Assembly (NCBI GenBank): GCA_031422335.1
Contig: JANOQW010000035.1
Location: 1 to 64,000 of the forward strand
Reading direction: 5' to 3'
Source: Methylotenera_A sp031422335
GTDB taxonomy: Bacteria > Pseudomonadota > Gammaproteobacteria > Burkholderiales > Methylophilaceae
DNA: 64,000 bases
Under the pieces are notes generated by a model. The model saw only the letters and a list, made by a program, of their open reading frames with translations. It was not told where the DNA came from and did not search any database. The position numbers were made by a program, and so were the translations under genes. This document shows, piece after piece, positions 51,117 through 60,641 of the stretch (within the stretch, counting starts at the first letter, position 1; the number at the start of each line of letters is the position of its first letter).

Positions 51117-52967
51117 CTATTTTTCAATCTGTGAAACATCGCGCACTGCGCCACGCGCCGCACTGGTGCTCATTGCTGCGTAGGCACGCAAAGCGGGCGA
51201 GACATGTCGCTCACGATTAACTGGCTTCCAAGCATCTTTACCTTTAGCCACCATTTTGCTATGGCGGTGCGACATTTCCGCATCGCTGATTGCTAAATGA
51301 ATGCTACGATTTGGAATATCAATTTCAATGGTATCGCCCTCTTCTACCAAGCCAATGGCGCCGCCCTCAGCCGCTTCTGGCGAAGCATGACCGATACTTA
51401 AGCCAGAAGTGCCACCTGAGAATCGGCCATCAGTGAGCAAAGCACACACTTTGCCTAAATCTTTCGATTTTAAATACGAAGTTGGATACAACATTTCTTG
51501 CATGCCAGGGCCACCACGCGGGCCTTCGTAGCGAATCACCACCACATCACCCGCCACAATTTGGTCCGCCATAATGCCTTCAACAGCTGCATCTTGACTC
51601 TCAAAAATACGTGCGCGCCCCGTAAATTTGAGTATAGAATCATCTACGCCCGCCGTTTTTACAATGCAACCATCTAACGCGATATTGCCATATAACACAG
51701 CTAAGCCACCATCTTGCGAATAGGCGTGCGCTTTATCGCGAATGCAGCCATCTGCGCGGTCATCGTCTAGTGTGGGGTATAGCATACTTTGACTAAACGC
51801 GATGGTTGTTATGATGCCGCCCGGTGCCGCACGATAGAATTTTTTCACTTCTTCGTCGCTGGTCACTTTAATATCCCATTTTGCCAGAGCCTCACCCATG
51901 CTGGAGCTGTGTACGGTAGGAATATCGCGATGAATCAGCCCAGCGCGATCTAATTCACCCAATATGCCCATCACGCCGCCTGCACGGTGCACGTCTTCCA
52001 TATGATATTTTTGCGTAGCTGGCGCAACTTTGCTTAAACACGGAACCTTACGTGATATGCGATCAATATCCGACATGGTGAAATCAATTTCAGCCTCGTG
52101 CGCTGCAGCCAGCAAATGCAATACCGTATTGGTTGAACCACCCATCGACACATCTAAGGCCATCGCGTTTTCAAACGCTTGTAGATTTGCAATAGACCGC
52201 GGCAACACTGAATAATCATCTTGCTCATAATGACGCTTTGCCAGCTCCACAATTAAACGACCTGCTTTTAAAAATAATTCTTTTCTAGCGCCATGCGTGG
52301 CCAAGGTTGAACCGTTGCCAGGTAAACTTAGCCCCAGCGCCTCAGTTAAACAGTTCATCGAGTTGGCGGTAAACATACCTGAGCATGAACCACAAGTTGG
52401 ACATGCCGATCGCTCGATCGCTTCCGATTTTTCATCAGAAACTTTGCTATCAGCTGCGGCGACCATCGCATCAACTAAGTCTAATTTAAGCGTCTCGCCT
52501 TGCCAGTTAACTTTGCCCGCTTCCATCGGGCCGCCTGAAACAAATACCACGGGAATATTCAAGCGTAGTGCCGCCATTAGCATGCCAGGGGTAATTTTGT
52601 CGCAATTTGAAATGCAGACTAATGCATCAGCACAATGCGCGTTGACCATATATTCCACGCTATCGGCAATTAAATCGCGGCTTGGCAGGCTATACAGCAT
52701 GCCACTGTGGCCCATAGCGATGCCGTCATCAACAGCAATGGTGTTGAATTCTTTAGCCACGCCACCTGCACGTTCAATCTCGCGTGCAACTAATTGGCCC
52801 AAGTCTTTCAAATGCACGTGGCCTGGTACAAACTGGGTAAACGAATTTGAAATAGCAATGATAGGCTTGTCGAAATCACCATCTTTCATGCCTGTGGCAC
52901 GCCAAAGCGCGCGGGCGCCTGCCATATTGCGGCCATGTGTAGTAGTACGAGAACGATAAACTGGCAT
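51117..52967 (-). CDS. ilvD: dihydroxy-acid dehydratase
   Basis: An iron-sulphur enzyme that makes the 2-keto acids for valine, leucine and isoleucine. At 616 aa it shows the cluster and metal-binding cysteines in VCISNCDKITPGMLMAALRL and ACPTCGSCSGMFTANSMNC. The catalytic region is in DGRFSGGTSGLSIGHASPEA and the ending is RAYAAMSTSAARGAVRD. It is divergent from lgt with a 75-base gap holding both promoters. No leader peptide or attenuator was seen. Confidence 0.98.
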   Translation of the reverse strand: MPVYRSRTTTHGRNMAGARALWRATGMKDGDFDKPIIAISNSFTQFVPGHVHLKDLGQLVAREIERAGGVAKEFNTIAVDDGIAMGHSGMLYSLPSRDLIADSVEYMVNAHCADALVCISNCDKITPGMLMAALRLNIPVVFVSGGPMEAGKVNWQGETLKLDLVDAMVAAADSKVSDEKSEAIERSACPTCGSCSGMFTANSMNCLTEALGLSLPGNGSTLATHGARKELFLKAGRLIVELAKRHYEQDDYSVLPRSIANLQAFENAMALDVSMGGSTNTVLHLLAAAHEAEIDFTMSDIDRISRKVPCLSKVAPATQKYHMEDVHRAGGVMGILGELDRAGLIHRDIPTVHSSSMGEALAKWDIKVTSDEEVKKFYRAAPGGIITTIAFSQSMLYPTLDDDRADGCIRDKAHAYSQDGGLAVLYGNIALDGCIVKTAGVDDSILKFTGRARIFESQDAAVEGIMADQIVAGDVVVIRYEGPRGGPGMQEMLYPTSYLKSKDLGKVCALLTDGRFSGGTSGLSIGHASPEAAEGGAIGLVEEGDTIEIDIPNRSIHLAISDAEMSHRHSKMVAKGKDAWKPVNRERHVSPALRAYAAMSTSAARGAVRDVSQIEK

Positions 52968-53042
52968 ACTGATAACCTTAAATGCAAAAATTACTGTTTA
53001 AATCATATAATGACTATTTTACCGCATCACATCATTTAAGAC

Positions 53043-53846
53043 ATGCTAAATATGCCATTAATTCACCCACAATTTGATCCAATTGCCTTGCATATCACCG
53101 ATAGCTTCGGCATTCACTGGTATGGATTAATGTATTTGCTAGGATTTGTCGCCTTTTTATTACTAGGCAAGCATCAAATTAAACACAAACCATGGTTCGG
53201 CTGGAACACACAAATGCTGGATGATGCCTTATTTTACGGTGCTTTGGGCGTTATTTTAGGCGGCAGAATCGGCTTTGTTTTGTTTTATCAATTTGGAAAT
53301 TTTTTACAAAATCCGTTAGATATTTTTAAAGTGTGGCAAGGCGGCATGAGCTTTCATGGTGGTTTTTTAGGTGTGCTCATCGCCATGTTTTTTTTCAACC
53401 GTAAATATCCGCAACCTTGGTTAAAAGTGATGGATTTTGTCGCACCGCTGGTGCCGATTGGCTTGGGCGCAGGCCGTTTGGCAAACTTTATTAACGGTGA
53501 GCTTTGGGGTCGTGCAACAAATTCAAGTTATGGCATGATTTTTCCACAAGTCGATAATATTGTGCGCCATCCGTCGCAGCTTTATCAATTTGCATTAGAA
53601 GGCGTAGCGCTATTTTGCATTTTGTGGTGGTTTTCGCGCAAGCAGCGACCGGTTGGTGCTATTTCAGGCTTATTTTTAATTGGCTATGGCAGCTTTAGGT
53701 TTATTGCCGAATACGCGCGCGAGCCAGATGCTTATTTGGGTTTGCTCTCATTGGGTTTTAGCATGGGGCAATGGCTAAGCTTGCCGATGATTATGATTGG
53801 CATATGGATGTTGCTACAATCAAAACGTCATTATTTTGGTAATTAA
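53043..53846 (+). CDS. lgt: prolipoprotein diacylglyceryl transferase
   Basis: An inner-membrane enzyme that attaches diacylglycerol to the lipobox Cys of prolipoproteins. It has seven membrane segments over 267 aa. The signature GRLANFINGELWGRATN (the Lgt motif) is intact, as are the His and Tyr in FGIHWYGLMYLLGF and MSFHGGFLGVLIAM. The C-terminal region has RHPSQLYQFALEGV. An alternative start at 53052 is possible. It serves the lipoproteins in this window, such as LemA and FKBP. Confidence 0.97.
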   Translation: MLNMPLIHPQFDPIALHITDSFGIHWYGLMYLLGFVAFLLLGKHQIKHKPWFGWNTQMLDDALFYGALGVILGGRIGFVLFYQFGNFLQNPLDIFKVWQGGMSFHGGFLGVLIAMFFFNRKYPQPWLKVMDFVAPLVPIGLGAGRLANFINGELWGRATNSSYGMIFPQVDNIVRHPSQLYQFALEGVALFCILWWFSRKQRPVGAISGLFLIGYGSFRFIAEYAREPDAYLGLLSLGFSMGQWLSLPMIMIGIWMLLQSKRHYFGN

Positions 53847-54004
53847 TTTTAAGCCTAGTCGAAAATCTAACATATCGCTTAATAAATCATCACTATCAAA
53901 CCTAGATTCACTTAATTAATTCAATTAAATCAATGCTTTGAATTTTAATTCAACATGGCATGCAGATTGCATAGTTGTATGTACCACCTGTTGAGATATA
54001 AAAA

Positions 54005-54184
54005 ATGAAAAGCCTATTTGAAAGATTATTTAAAAAACAATCCCAGTTTAGTTACACCATTGCGGATTATCAACCTGTGAAAGCGAGCAGGTTAAGAACG
54101 GATGTCACCATTACTGAATATCAATTGGACGCAGCCGCTGAAAAAGATGACATGGACATTGATAAAATTTATCAAAACTCCTAA
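54005..54184 (+). CDS. small protein of unknown function
   Basis: A 59-aa open frame beginning MKSLFERLFKKQSQFSYTI, with a basic amphipathic N-terminal helix. The C-terminal half is acidic (AAAEKDDMDIDKIYQNS). The ribosome binding site is weak (TTGAGA). The codon use looks like real coding sequence, and the frame ends 7 bases before the stop of the convergent DUF2805 gene. I do not recognise it. Confidence 0.5.
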   Translation: MKSLFERLFKKQSQFSYTIADYQPVKASRLRTDVTITEYQLDAAAEKDDMDIDKIYQNS

Positions 54185-54190
54185 TTTTGT

Positions 54191-54472
54191 TCATCTGTGA
54201 GTTTTGTTGTGTTGTCGTGATTGATGTCTAGTCACATCTTTGCTGCGTAATTCTGCATGTTTGGTGGTTTGCCCATGTGTGCGAGCGCGCCAAAGTTTAA
54301 AAGAATTTAACTTTAAATTGGCGCGCATCACTCTAATGACGCCATCTTGATTTAAGCCAAACTGTACTTCAATCGCCTCAAATGGCGTTCTGTCTTCCCA
54401 GCCCATTTCGATGATGCGCGATAAATCTTCATCAGAAAAATCTTTATATTTGTGTGGATTTTTTAGCAACAT
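54191..54472 (-). CDS. DUF2805 / TIGR03643 family protein
   Basis: A 93-aa basic protein. The segment SDEDLSRIIEMGWEDRTPFE, followed by IEVQFGLNQDGVIRVMRANL and SFKLWRARTHGQTTKH, is what I recall for TIGR03643, a small family with a probable helix-turn-helix. The C-terminus is an Arg/His/Lys-rich tail. It follows ybdD with a 10-base overlap at the 3' end of the cstA operon. Confidence 0.88.
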   Translation of the reverse strand: MLLKNPHKYKDFSDEDLSRIIEMGWEDRTPFEAIEVQFGLNQDGVIRVMRANLKLNSFKLWRARTHGQTTKHAELRSKDVTRHQSRQHNKTHR

Positions 54473-54672
54473 CGCTTAATGCCCGTCCATTTTTCATCTT
54501 GCCATTGTTTAAAAAACGCTTCTCTACTAAGTGGTTTATGCTGTTCTGAACAGCTATTTTCAGCGCCGTGCAATTTTTGATGCTCTGCAAGGCGCATTAA
54601 ATAACGCTCGTAGGCATCCTCGCCAGAAAGCTCCCGAATATTTTTCCAGAAATGTTTAAGTTTTTTAATCAT
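54463..54672 (-). CDS. ybdD: YbdD/YjiX (DUF466) family small protein
   Basis: A 69-aa protein when started at the ATG at 54672, which overlaps the stop of the upstream gene; starts at 54675 or 54690 are also possible. The core FWKNIRELSGEDAYERYLMR and a C-terminal REAFFKQWQDEKWTGIKRCC match YbdD, including the terminal Cys-Cys. YbdD proteins are regularly encoded next to CstA-type pyruvate/peptide transporters. Here an extra gene lies between them. Confidence 0.88.
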   Translation of the reverse strand: MIKKLKHFWKNIRELSGEDAYERYLMRLAEHQKLHGAENSCSEQHKPLSREAFFKQWQDEKWTGIKRCC

Positions 54673-54937
54673 CATTTCCATCAGTTTCATTTTTGATTCT
54701 ACTAGTAAAACTTTTATTGCCCGCGTCAAGCTCAGTTTTTTCAGGAAATTTTCCAGTAGAACTTGGTTTTGCCTTGTTAACTAAAATAACTATCAAAGCA
54801 CCTAATACTGGTATAAAAAATACCAATATAGCTTGAAGAATCTTTTGTTTATTATCACTTAACTCATCTTTAGTAATTAAGTGAAAGGCCATACAATCAG
54901 CCAACAGAATTAAAATTAAAACAAACCCAACTAGCAT
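54665..54937 (-). CDS. small two-helix membrane protein inserted between cstA and ybdD
   Basis: A 90-aa protein when started at the ATG that overlaps the cstA stop (TAATG). It has two hydrophobic segments (LVGFVLILILLADCMAFHLI and AILVFFIPVLGALIVILVN) and a polar C-terminal tail rich in Lys, Glu and Asn. The second segment with VFFIPVLGA and a following Lys resembles a phospholipase-D-nuclease N-terminal domain. I know of no standard gene at this position. It is coupled at both ends to its neighbours. Confidence 0.7.
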   Translation of the reverse strand: MLVGFVLILILLADCMAFHLITKDELSDNKQKILQAILVFFIPVLGALIVILVNKAKPSSTGKFPEKTELDAGNKSFTSRIKNETDGNDD

Positions 54938-57006
54938 TAATCTCTCACCCATTCATCATTTAATTGCGTCATTTGATGGGGCGTTTCGGAAATTGGCAAT
55001 ACAGGCTTGCCGCTTAAATGGCGACTGCAAACCAGTAGCATGTCGACAATCACAATCCATAACATCGCCACAAAAAACATTGTTAAATACGCGTCGAGCT
55101 GTTGGTTAAAAATCAGCTGTGGCGCAACAGCAGCTTTATCGGCTGGCAATAATCCTGCAGCTAACTTGGTACTTAAATCATTGGCCGCCGCAAAAAATCC
55201 AATGCGTATATCATCGCTAAAAATTTTCTGCCATGCCGCTGTGGTGGTAATAGTCACCAACCAAGCCAATGGCAGTGCGGTTAACCAAGCATATTTAAGT
55301 TTGCCGCTTTTTACCAAAATACCTGTGGCTACGCACAAAGCAATGGCTGCCAGCATTTGGTTAGCAATGCCAAATAGTGGCCATAAAATATTCACGCCGC
55401 CGTTGGGGTCAATCACGCCAATATACAAAAAATAACCCCAGCCCGCCACCACAATACTGCTAGTCAATATGACAGATGGCATGTAAGAAGTCTCGCCAAG
55501 TTTTTTGTTAAAGTTGCCCAACATATCTTGCAACATAAATCGTCCCACGCGCGTGCCTGCATCGAGCGTAGTGAGAATAAAAATCGCCTCGAACATAATG
55601 GCAAAGTGATACCACACTGCCAACATGCTTTTGCCAAACGCGCTACCAAAGATGCTGGCCATGCCCACTGCCAGGCTTGGCGCACCGCCTGTGCGCGCAA
55701 ACAGGCTGCTCTCACCCATATCCTTGGCGAGTTGATTCATCTGCTCTACCGTGACCGCATAACCCCAACTGTTAATTTTAGCTACAGCATCAATCGCTTC
55801 CTTACCCACTACGCCAGCAGGGCTGTTAATGGCAAAAAAGACACCAGGCTCTAGCACGGTGGCGGCAATCATCGCCATAATGGCAACGAAAGATTCCAAT
55901 AGCATTGCCCCGTAACCAATCATGCGAATATCGCGCTCGTTCGCCAGCAATTTTGGTGTGGTGCCGCTTGCAATCAATGCATGAAAACCCGAAATCGCGC
56001 CACAAGCAATGGTGATAAACACAAACGGAAATAACTTGCCACCAAAAATTGGCCCTGACCCATCGGTAAACTGGGTGACAGCAGGCATGTGAATATCTGG
56101 CCGTAAAATCACAATCGCCACTGCCAGCAAAATAATGGTACCCAGTTTCATGTAAGTACTTAAATAATCGCGCGGGGCTAATAACAACCAAACTGGCAGC
56201 ACCGCAGCAGCAAACCCATAGACAATAATTGCGTAAGCTAATGGCAATCCGTCGTGATCAAAATAAGTTCTTAGTGTTTCATGATGGTCTATCCAGCCAC
56301 CCGCGAACACAGAAAGCAGCAACAAAACTACACCAATGGCCGATGCTTCTAACACGCGTCCAGGGCGAATATGCCGCATATAAATGCCAATAATCATCGC
56401 GATGGGAATAGTCGCAACGACGGTAGAAGTGGCCCAGGGGCTATGTTTCATGGCGTTTACGACAACAAGGCCGAGCACGGCGATGAGGATAATCATAATT
56501 AAAAACGTGCCAATTAAGGCCGCCGTGCCACCAATCACGCCAATTTCATCGCGCGCCATTTGGCCTAAACTTCTACCATTTCTGCGGGTAGAGAAAAATA
56601 GCGTCACCATATCCTGCACCGCGCCACCCAATACTGCGCCTATTAAAATCCATAGCGTGCCTGGCAAATAGCCAAATTGCGCCGCCAGCGTGGGGCCAAT
56701 TAGCGGGCCTGGGCCGGCGATAGCGGCAAAATGATGGCCAAATACCACCCATTTATTGGTGGGCATGTAATCGCGACTATTATCAAGTCTTTCAGCAGGC
56801 GTGGCGCGCGTTTCATCCACCATCAGCACTTTTGCCGCAATCCAAGCCGCATAAAAACGATAAGCGATGGCGTAAATACATACCGCAGCGGTAATTAGCC
56901 ACAGTGCGTTGATGCTTTCGCCACGATTTAAGGCGATAGTGCTAAGCGCGAATAGGCCGAGCAAGCCAACTGCCAACCAAATGATAATTTGAAGATTTTT
57001 ATTCAT
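54937..57006 (-). CDS. cstA: CstA family carbon-starvation transporter
   Basis: A large inner-membrane transporter of 689 aa with about 16 to 18 helices, related to pyruvate and peptide uptake systems. The start at 57006 (MNKNLQIIIWLAVGLLGLF) is preferred over the longer frame. Family motifs include FGHHFAAIAGPGPLIGPTLA, FGYLPGTLWILIGAVLGGAV, DMVTLFFSTRRNGRSLGQMA and ISGFHALIASGTTPKLLANE. The length agrees with E. coli CstA (about 700). A small membrane gene, ybdD and DUF2805 follow with overlapping ends. Confidence 0.95.
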   Translation of the reverse strand: MNKNLQIIIWLAVGLLGLFALSTIALNRGESINALWLITAAVCIYAIAYRFYAAWIAAKVLMVDETRATPAERLDNSRDYMPTNKWVVFGHHFAAIAGPGPLIGPTLAAQFGYLPGTLWILIGAVLGGAVQDMVTLFFSTRRNGRSLGQMARDEIGVIGGTAALIGTFLIMIILIAVLGLVVVNAMKHSPWATSTVVATIPIAMIIGIYMRHIRPGRVLEASAIGVVLLLLSVFAGGWIDHHETLRTYFDHDGLPLAYAIIVYGFAAAVLPVWLLLAPRDYLSTYMKLGTIILLAVAIVILRPDIHMPAVTQFTDGSGPIFGGKLFPFVFITIACGAISGFHALIASGTTPKLLANERDIRMIGYGAMLLESFVAIMAMIAATVLEPGVFFAINSPAGVVGKEAIDAVAKINSWGYAVTVEQMNQLAKDMGESSLFARTGGAPSLAVGMASIFGSAFGKSMLAVWYHFAIMFEAIFILTTLDAGTRVGRFMLQDMLGNFNKKLGETSYMPSVILTSSIVVAGWGYFLYIGVIDPNGGVNILWPLFGIANQMLAAIALCVATGILVKSGKLKYAWLTALPLAWLVTITTTAAWQKIFSDDIRIGFFAAANDLSTKLAAGLLPADKAAVAPQLIFNQQLDAYLTMFFVAMLWIVIVDMLLVCSRHLSGKPVLPISETPHQMTQLNDEWVRD

Positions 57007-57125
57007 GACAAGACTTTCACAATTTATGTCAGTATAAATCAGTCTCACGCTTGAACCTAGTGGGCGAATCAAGCTCCATACATACGCTTGCTAGTGCTAC
57101 ACTCACTCTATCATTTTAACAATCA

Positions 57126-58949
57126 ATGCTCATGCAAACCACAGCTAATAATCTCGCCAAATCAGAGCAAAAACTGCCCGCAAAAAAACTATCGACACTG
57201 GCCAGCCTGTGGCCATTTTTGCAACCGTATCGCGCCAAGGTATTGCTGGCGTTTGTGTTGCTCACGCTAGGCTCGGCTACGCTTTTATTAGTACCACTGG
57301 CGTTTCGCGATTTAATAGACTTTGGCTTTGTGACACAACCAGCAACTAGCACAGCGCACAAAGGTTTAATTAGTAATTTAAGTTTGAATGGCCATTTTTT
57401 AGTGATGATGGCGCTGGCGACTTTTTGGGCGCTAATGATTGCGTGCCGTTATTACACGGTTTCGTGGGTGGGCGAGCGCGTTACTGCCGATTTACGCAGC
57501 GCCGTTTATGCACGCGTGATGACGCAAAGCCCACAGTTTTTTGAGACCACGCAAACGGGTGAAGTATTATCAAGGTTAACTGGCGACACCACCCTCATTC
57601 AAACGGTGGTCGGCAGCTCAATATCCATGGGGCTACGCAGCTTGTTTCAATTTACTGGCGGCATGATTATGCTGGCGGTGACTAATTTTTACTTATTTTC
57701 GCTCAATATTGGCTTAATGTTGCTGCTGATTTTGCCGATTATTTTGATAGGCCGCAAAGTAAAAAAACTATCGCGCGAATCGCAAGACCGCATTGCCGAT
57801 AGCAGCGCGATGGCAGGCGAAATTTTAAACGCCATGCCCACGGTGCAATCTTATACGCAAGAGCATGCAGAAATTTCAAGATTCAGTAAATCTGCAGATT
57901 TGAGTTTTAGCACCGCATTAAAACGCGTTAAAGTGCGCTCAATGTTGACCATGTTGATGGTGACCGCTATTTTAGGCACCATTATTTTCGTGTTATGGGT
58001 AGGTGCGCGGCAAGTTTCAGCAGGGCAAATGACAGGTGGAGAGCTGGCGTCATTCGTACTGTACGCGCTCATGGTAGCAGGTGCGTGCGGCACCATGGCT
58101 GAAGTGTGGGGTGAAGTCATGCGCGCGGCGGGCGCCACCGAGCGTTTATTAGAGCTACTGCATGCAGATGCGGCGATTAAAGAGCCTGAAAATGCACAAA
58201 TTTTATTAAACCCCAAACAAGCCGCAATAAGCTTTAACAATGTGCTGTTTCATTATCCATCACGCCCGCAAATTGCAGCGCTAGATCATATTAGTTTAGA
58301 TATTGCCGCAGGCGAAACCATTGCCTTGGTTGGCCCAAGTGGTGCAGGCAAAACCACGCTGTTTCAATGTTTGTTGCGCTTTTACGAGGCGCAATCGGGC
58401 AGCATTAATATTAACGGCCAAGCCATTGCTACGCTCAGCTTAAAAAATTTACGCGACAACATAGGCATTGTGCCGCAAGATGCGGTGATTTTCTCTGCCA
58501 ATGCGCTAGAAAATATTCGCTATGGCAAACCAAGCGCTACGGATGACGAGGTCATTGCCGCTGCCAAAGCCGCGCAAGTAGATGAATTTATTCATAAATT
58601 ACCCGATGGCTACCAAACCTTTTTGGGCGAGCGCGGCACCCGATTATCTGGCGGACAGCGCCAGCGCATTGCCATTGCGCGCGCTATTTTAAAAGATGCG
58701 CCGATATTATTGTTGGATGAAGCAACCAGTGCGTTGGACGCTGAAAGCGAAATTTTAGTACAGCAAGGCTTAGAAGCAGCGATGCAAGGCAGAACAACTT
58801 TGATGATTGCGCACCGATTAAGCACGGTGCAAAAAGCTGACCGAATTATTGTGTTGGAAAACGGCAAAATAGTCGAAATTGGCAGCCCAGCCGCATTAAA
58901 GCAGCAAGGTGGTTTGTATGCACGGCTGGCTAAACTGCAGCTGGCTTAG
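57126..58949 (+). CDS. ABC exporter, fused membrane and ATPase domains
   Basis: A 607-aa half-transporter with six membrane helices in the first 330 residues and an ATPase domain after it. Walker A is ALVGPSGAGKTTLFQCLLRF, the Q-loop is in NIGIVPQDAVIF, the signature is TRLSGGQRQRIAIARAI and Walker B is ILLLDEATSALD. It belongs to the MsbA/LmrA-like exporter group, but the substrate cannot be told. A start at 57132 is equally possible. No lipid-A or secretion genes are adjacent. Confidence 0.93.
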   Translation: MLMQTTANNLAKSEQKLPAKKLSTLASLWPFLQPYRAKVLLAFVLLTLGSATLLLVPLAFRDLIDFGFVTQPATSTAHKGLISNLSLNGHFLVMMALATFWALMIACRYYTVSWVGERVTADLRSAVYARVMTQSPQFFETTQTGEVLSRLTGDTTLIQTVVGSSISMGLRSLFQFTGGMIMLAVTNFYLFSLNIGLMLLLILPIILIGRKVKKLSRESQDRIADSSAMAGEILNAMPTVQSYTQEHAEISRFSKSADLSFSTALKRVKVRSMLTMLMVTAILGTIIFVLWVGARQVSAGQMTGGELASFVLYALMVAGACGTMAEVWGEVMRAAGATERLLELLHADAAIKEPENAQILLNPKQAAISFNNVLFHYPSRPQIAALDHISLDIAAGETIALVGPSGAGKTTLFQCLLRFYEAQSGSININGQAIATLSLKNLRDNIGIVPQDAVIFSANALENIRYGKPSATDDEVIAAAKAAQVDEFIHKLPDGYQTFLGERGTRLSGGQRQRIAIARAILKDAPILLLDEATSALDAESEILVQQGLEAAMQGRTTLMIAHRLSTVQKADRIIVLENGKIVEIGSPAALKQQGGLYARLAKLQLA

Positions 58950-59052
58950 CTGCAACTGACTAACTTGCTATATATTTAGTGTGCGCTAAATTAATTGATA
59001 CAATATTGGCAATTAAACATCACGCAAGTTGTAGCGGCAAAACTAAAAAATC

Positions 59053-60618
59053 ATGGTAAATAAAATCGGTAGAAACGACCCCTGCCCGTGTGGAAGCGGC
59101 AAAAAATATAAGCAATGTTGCGAGCAAACTGGGGCAAGTCCAATCCAATCTGCAGCACAACTCTCTCAACCACTCTCTCAAACATTATCGCCGCAGCAAG
59201 CGCTGCAAAGCGCCATGGCGCAGCACCAAGCAGGTAATTTAGTGCAAGCTGAGTTGCTTTATAAACAAGTGTTGCGCGCTCAACCAAAACAAGCAGATGC
59301 GCTGCATTTGTTGGGTTTAATCGCCAAACAAAAGGGGGATTTTAAATCCGCAGTGCAGTTAATAAAGCAATCGCTCGTTGAAAACCCCAATTATGTAGAG
59401 GCTTATGTCAATTTAGGTGCGACCTATCAAGAACAAGATAATTTGAGCGAAGCTGCCGATTGCTATCGCAAAGCATTAATGCTACGTCCCAATTATGCCG
59501 AGGTGCACAGCAACTTAGGCCTAGTGTTGAAGGCACAAAATAGTTTGCACGCATCAGCGCAAAGCTTTATTACCGCCTTAACGCTAACGCCAAGCTCAGC
59601 CGAAGTATTTACCAATTTAGATGCACTGTTAAAAGAGCAAGCTGCGCCTGATGAAGCGCTAATTTATTACCGCCAAGTGTTAGCAATTTCACCCAACAAT
59701 ATTGCGGCGCAACAAGCTGCGTATTTGGCTTTAAGCCGTACTGTGCCAGAGTGGCATGTGCCGATGATGAACGAGCAATACCGCAATCAAGCTTATTTTG
59801 ATGCGCTAAAAACTGTTGTCAAGCCAGAATCAACTGTGTTTGAAATCGGCACTGGCTCTGGCCTGCTGGCAATGATGGCGGCCAAGTTAGGCGCCAAGCA
59901 AGTGGTGACTTGCGAAAGCGTGCCACTGATTGCCGCAACAGCTAGCCAAATTATTGCTGATAATGGTTTCGAAAAAATTATCAACGTCATCGCCAAAAAA
60001 TCTACCGACATTATTATTGGCGTGGAGCTTGAGGCAAAAGCCGATATTTTGGTGTCAGAAATATTCTCTAGCGAACTGCTTGGCGAGCATGTATTGCCCA
60101 GCTTAGAAGATGCCAAACGCCGCTTGCTAAAACCCAATGGAAAAGTGATTCCTGCTGCGGGCAGCATCATGATTGGGCTATTTACCGGTGATGATATTCG
60201 CCGTAATTTGCTTGTAGATGACGCGTTTGGTTTTAATTTACAGCGCTTTAATACGGTAGTTTCTAAAAAACGCATGATTGCCAGAAACGATTTAGATATT
60301 CGATTGTTAAGCGATGGCGTGGCAGCGTTTAGCTTTGATTTTGAGGGCGATGCAGAATTCCCAGCTCAAACTAAAACGCTTGAGATTAAAGTTAAAGCTG
60401 CGGGCACTTGTTATGGCTTAGTGCAATGGATGCAATTGGACATGAATGGCGACCAAAAAGTCATGTTCGAAAATCACCCAGCGCAAACCAGCAAAGTATC
60501 TAACTGGCAGCAATGCGCGTATTTATTTGATGCGCCAATTGAGGTAAAAGCTGGGCAAATTGTGACAATAAATGCAGCGCACAACCGCGCCGTACCATGG
60601 TTTTATTTAGTTAATTAA
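59053..60618 (+). CDS. SEC-C/TPR/arginine methyltransferase-like fusion protein
   Basis: A 521-aa protein with three parts. Residues 1-27 are a zinc-binding SEC-C motif (NDPCPCGSGKKYKQCC). Residues 50-230 contain about five TPR units (AYVNLGATYQEQDNLSEAAD, PNYAEVHSNLGLVLKAQNSL). Residues 250-521 form a methyltransferase resembling PRMT7, with the SAM site VFEIGTGSGLLAMMAAKLGA, the acidic CESVPLIAA and a 'double-E'-like segment ILVSEIFSSELLGE. Methylation of a protein is an inference. It is a single gene ending at a palindromic repeat. Confidence 0.85.
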   Translation: MVNKIGRNDPCPCGSGKKYKQCCEQTGASPIQSAAQLSQPLSQTLSPQQALQSAMAQHQAGNLVQAELLYKQVLRAQPKQADALHLLGLIAKQKGDFKSAVQLIKQSLVENPNYVEAYVNLGATYQEQDNLSEAADCYRKALMLRPNYAEVHSNLGLVLKAQNSLHASAQSFITALTLTPSSAEVFTNLDALLKEQAAPDEALIYYRQVLAISPNNIAAQQAAYLALSRTVPEWHVPMMNEQYRNQAYFDALKTVVKPESTVFEIGTGSGLLAMMAAKLGAKQVVTCESVPLIAATASQIIADNGFEKIINVIAKKSTDIIIGVELEAKADILVSEIFSSELLGEHVLPSLEDAKRRLLKPNGKVIPAAGSIMIGLFTGDDIRRNLLVDDAFGFNLQRFNTVVSKKRMIARNDLDIRLLSDGVAAFSFDFEGDAEFPAQTKTLEIKVKAAGTCYGLVQWMQLDMNGDQKVMFENHPAQTSKVSNWQQCAYLFDAPIEVKAGQIVTINAAHNRAVPWFYLVN

Positions 60619-60641
60619 GCTTTACTTAGCCAATTAATCCA

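Noticed and set aside
57618..57645. Match to the palindrome core (CAATATCCATGGGGCT) inside the ABC exporter gene
   Set aside because: It encodes SSISMGLRSLF, a segment conserved in this transporter family for its own reasons, and no inverted arms surround it.
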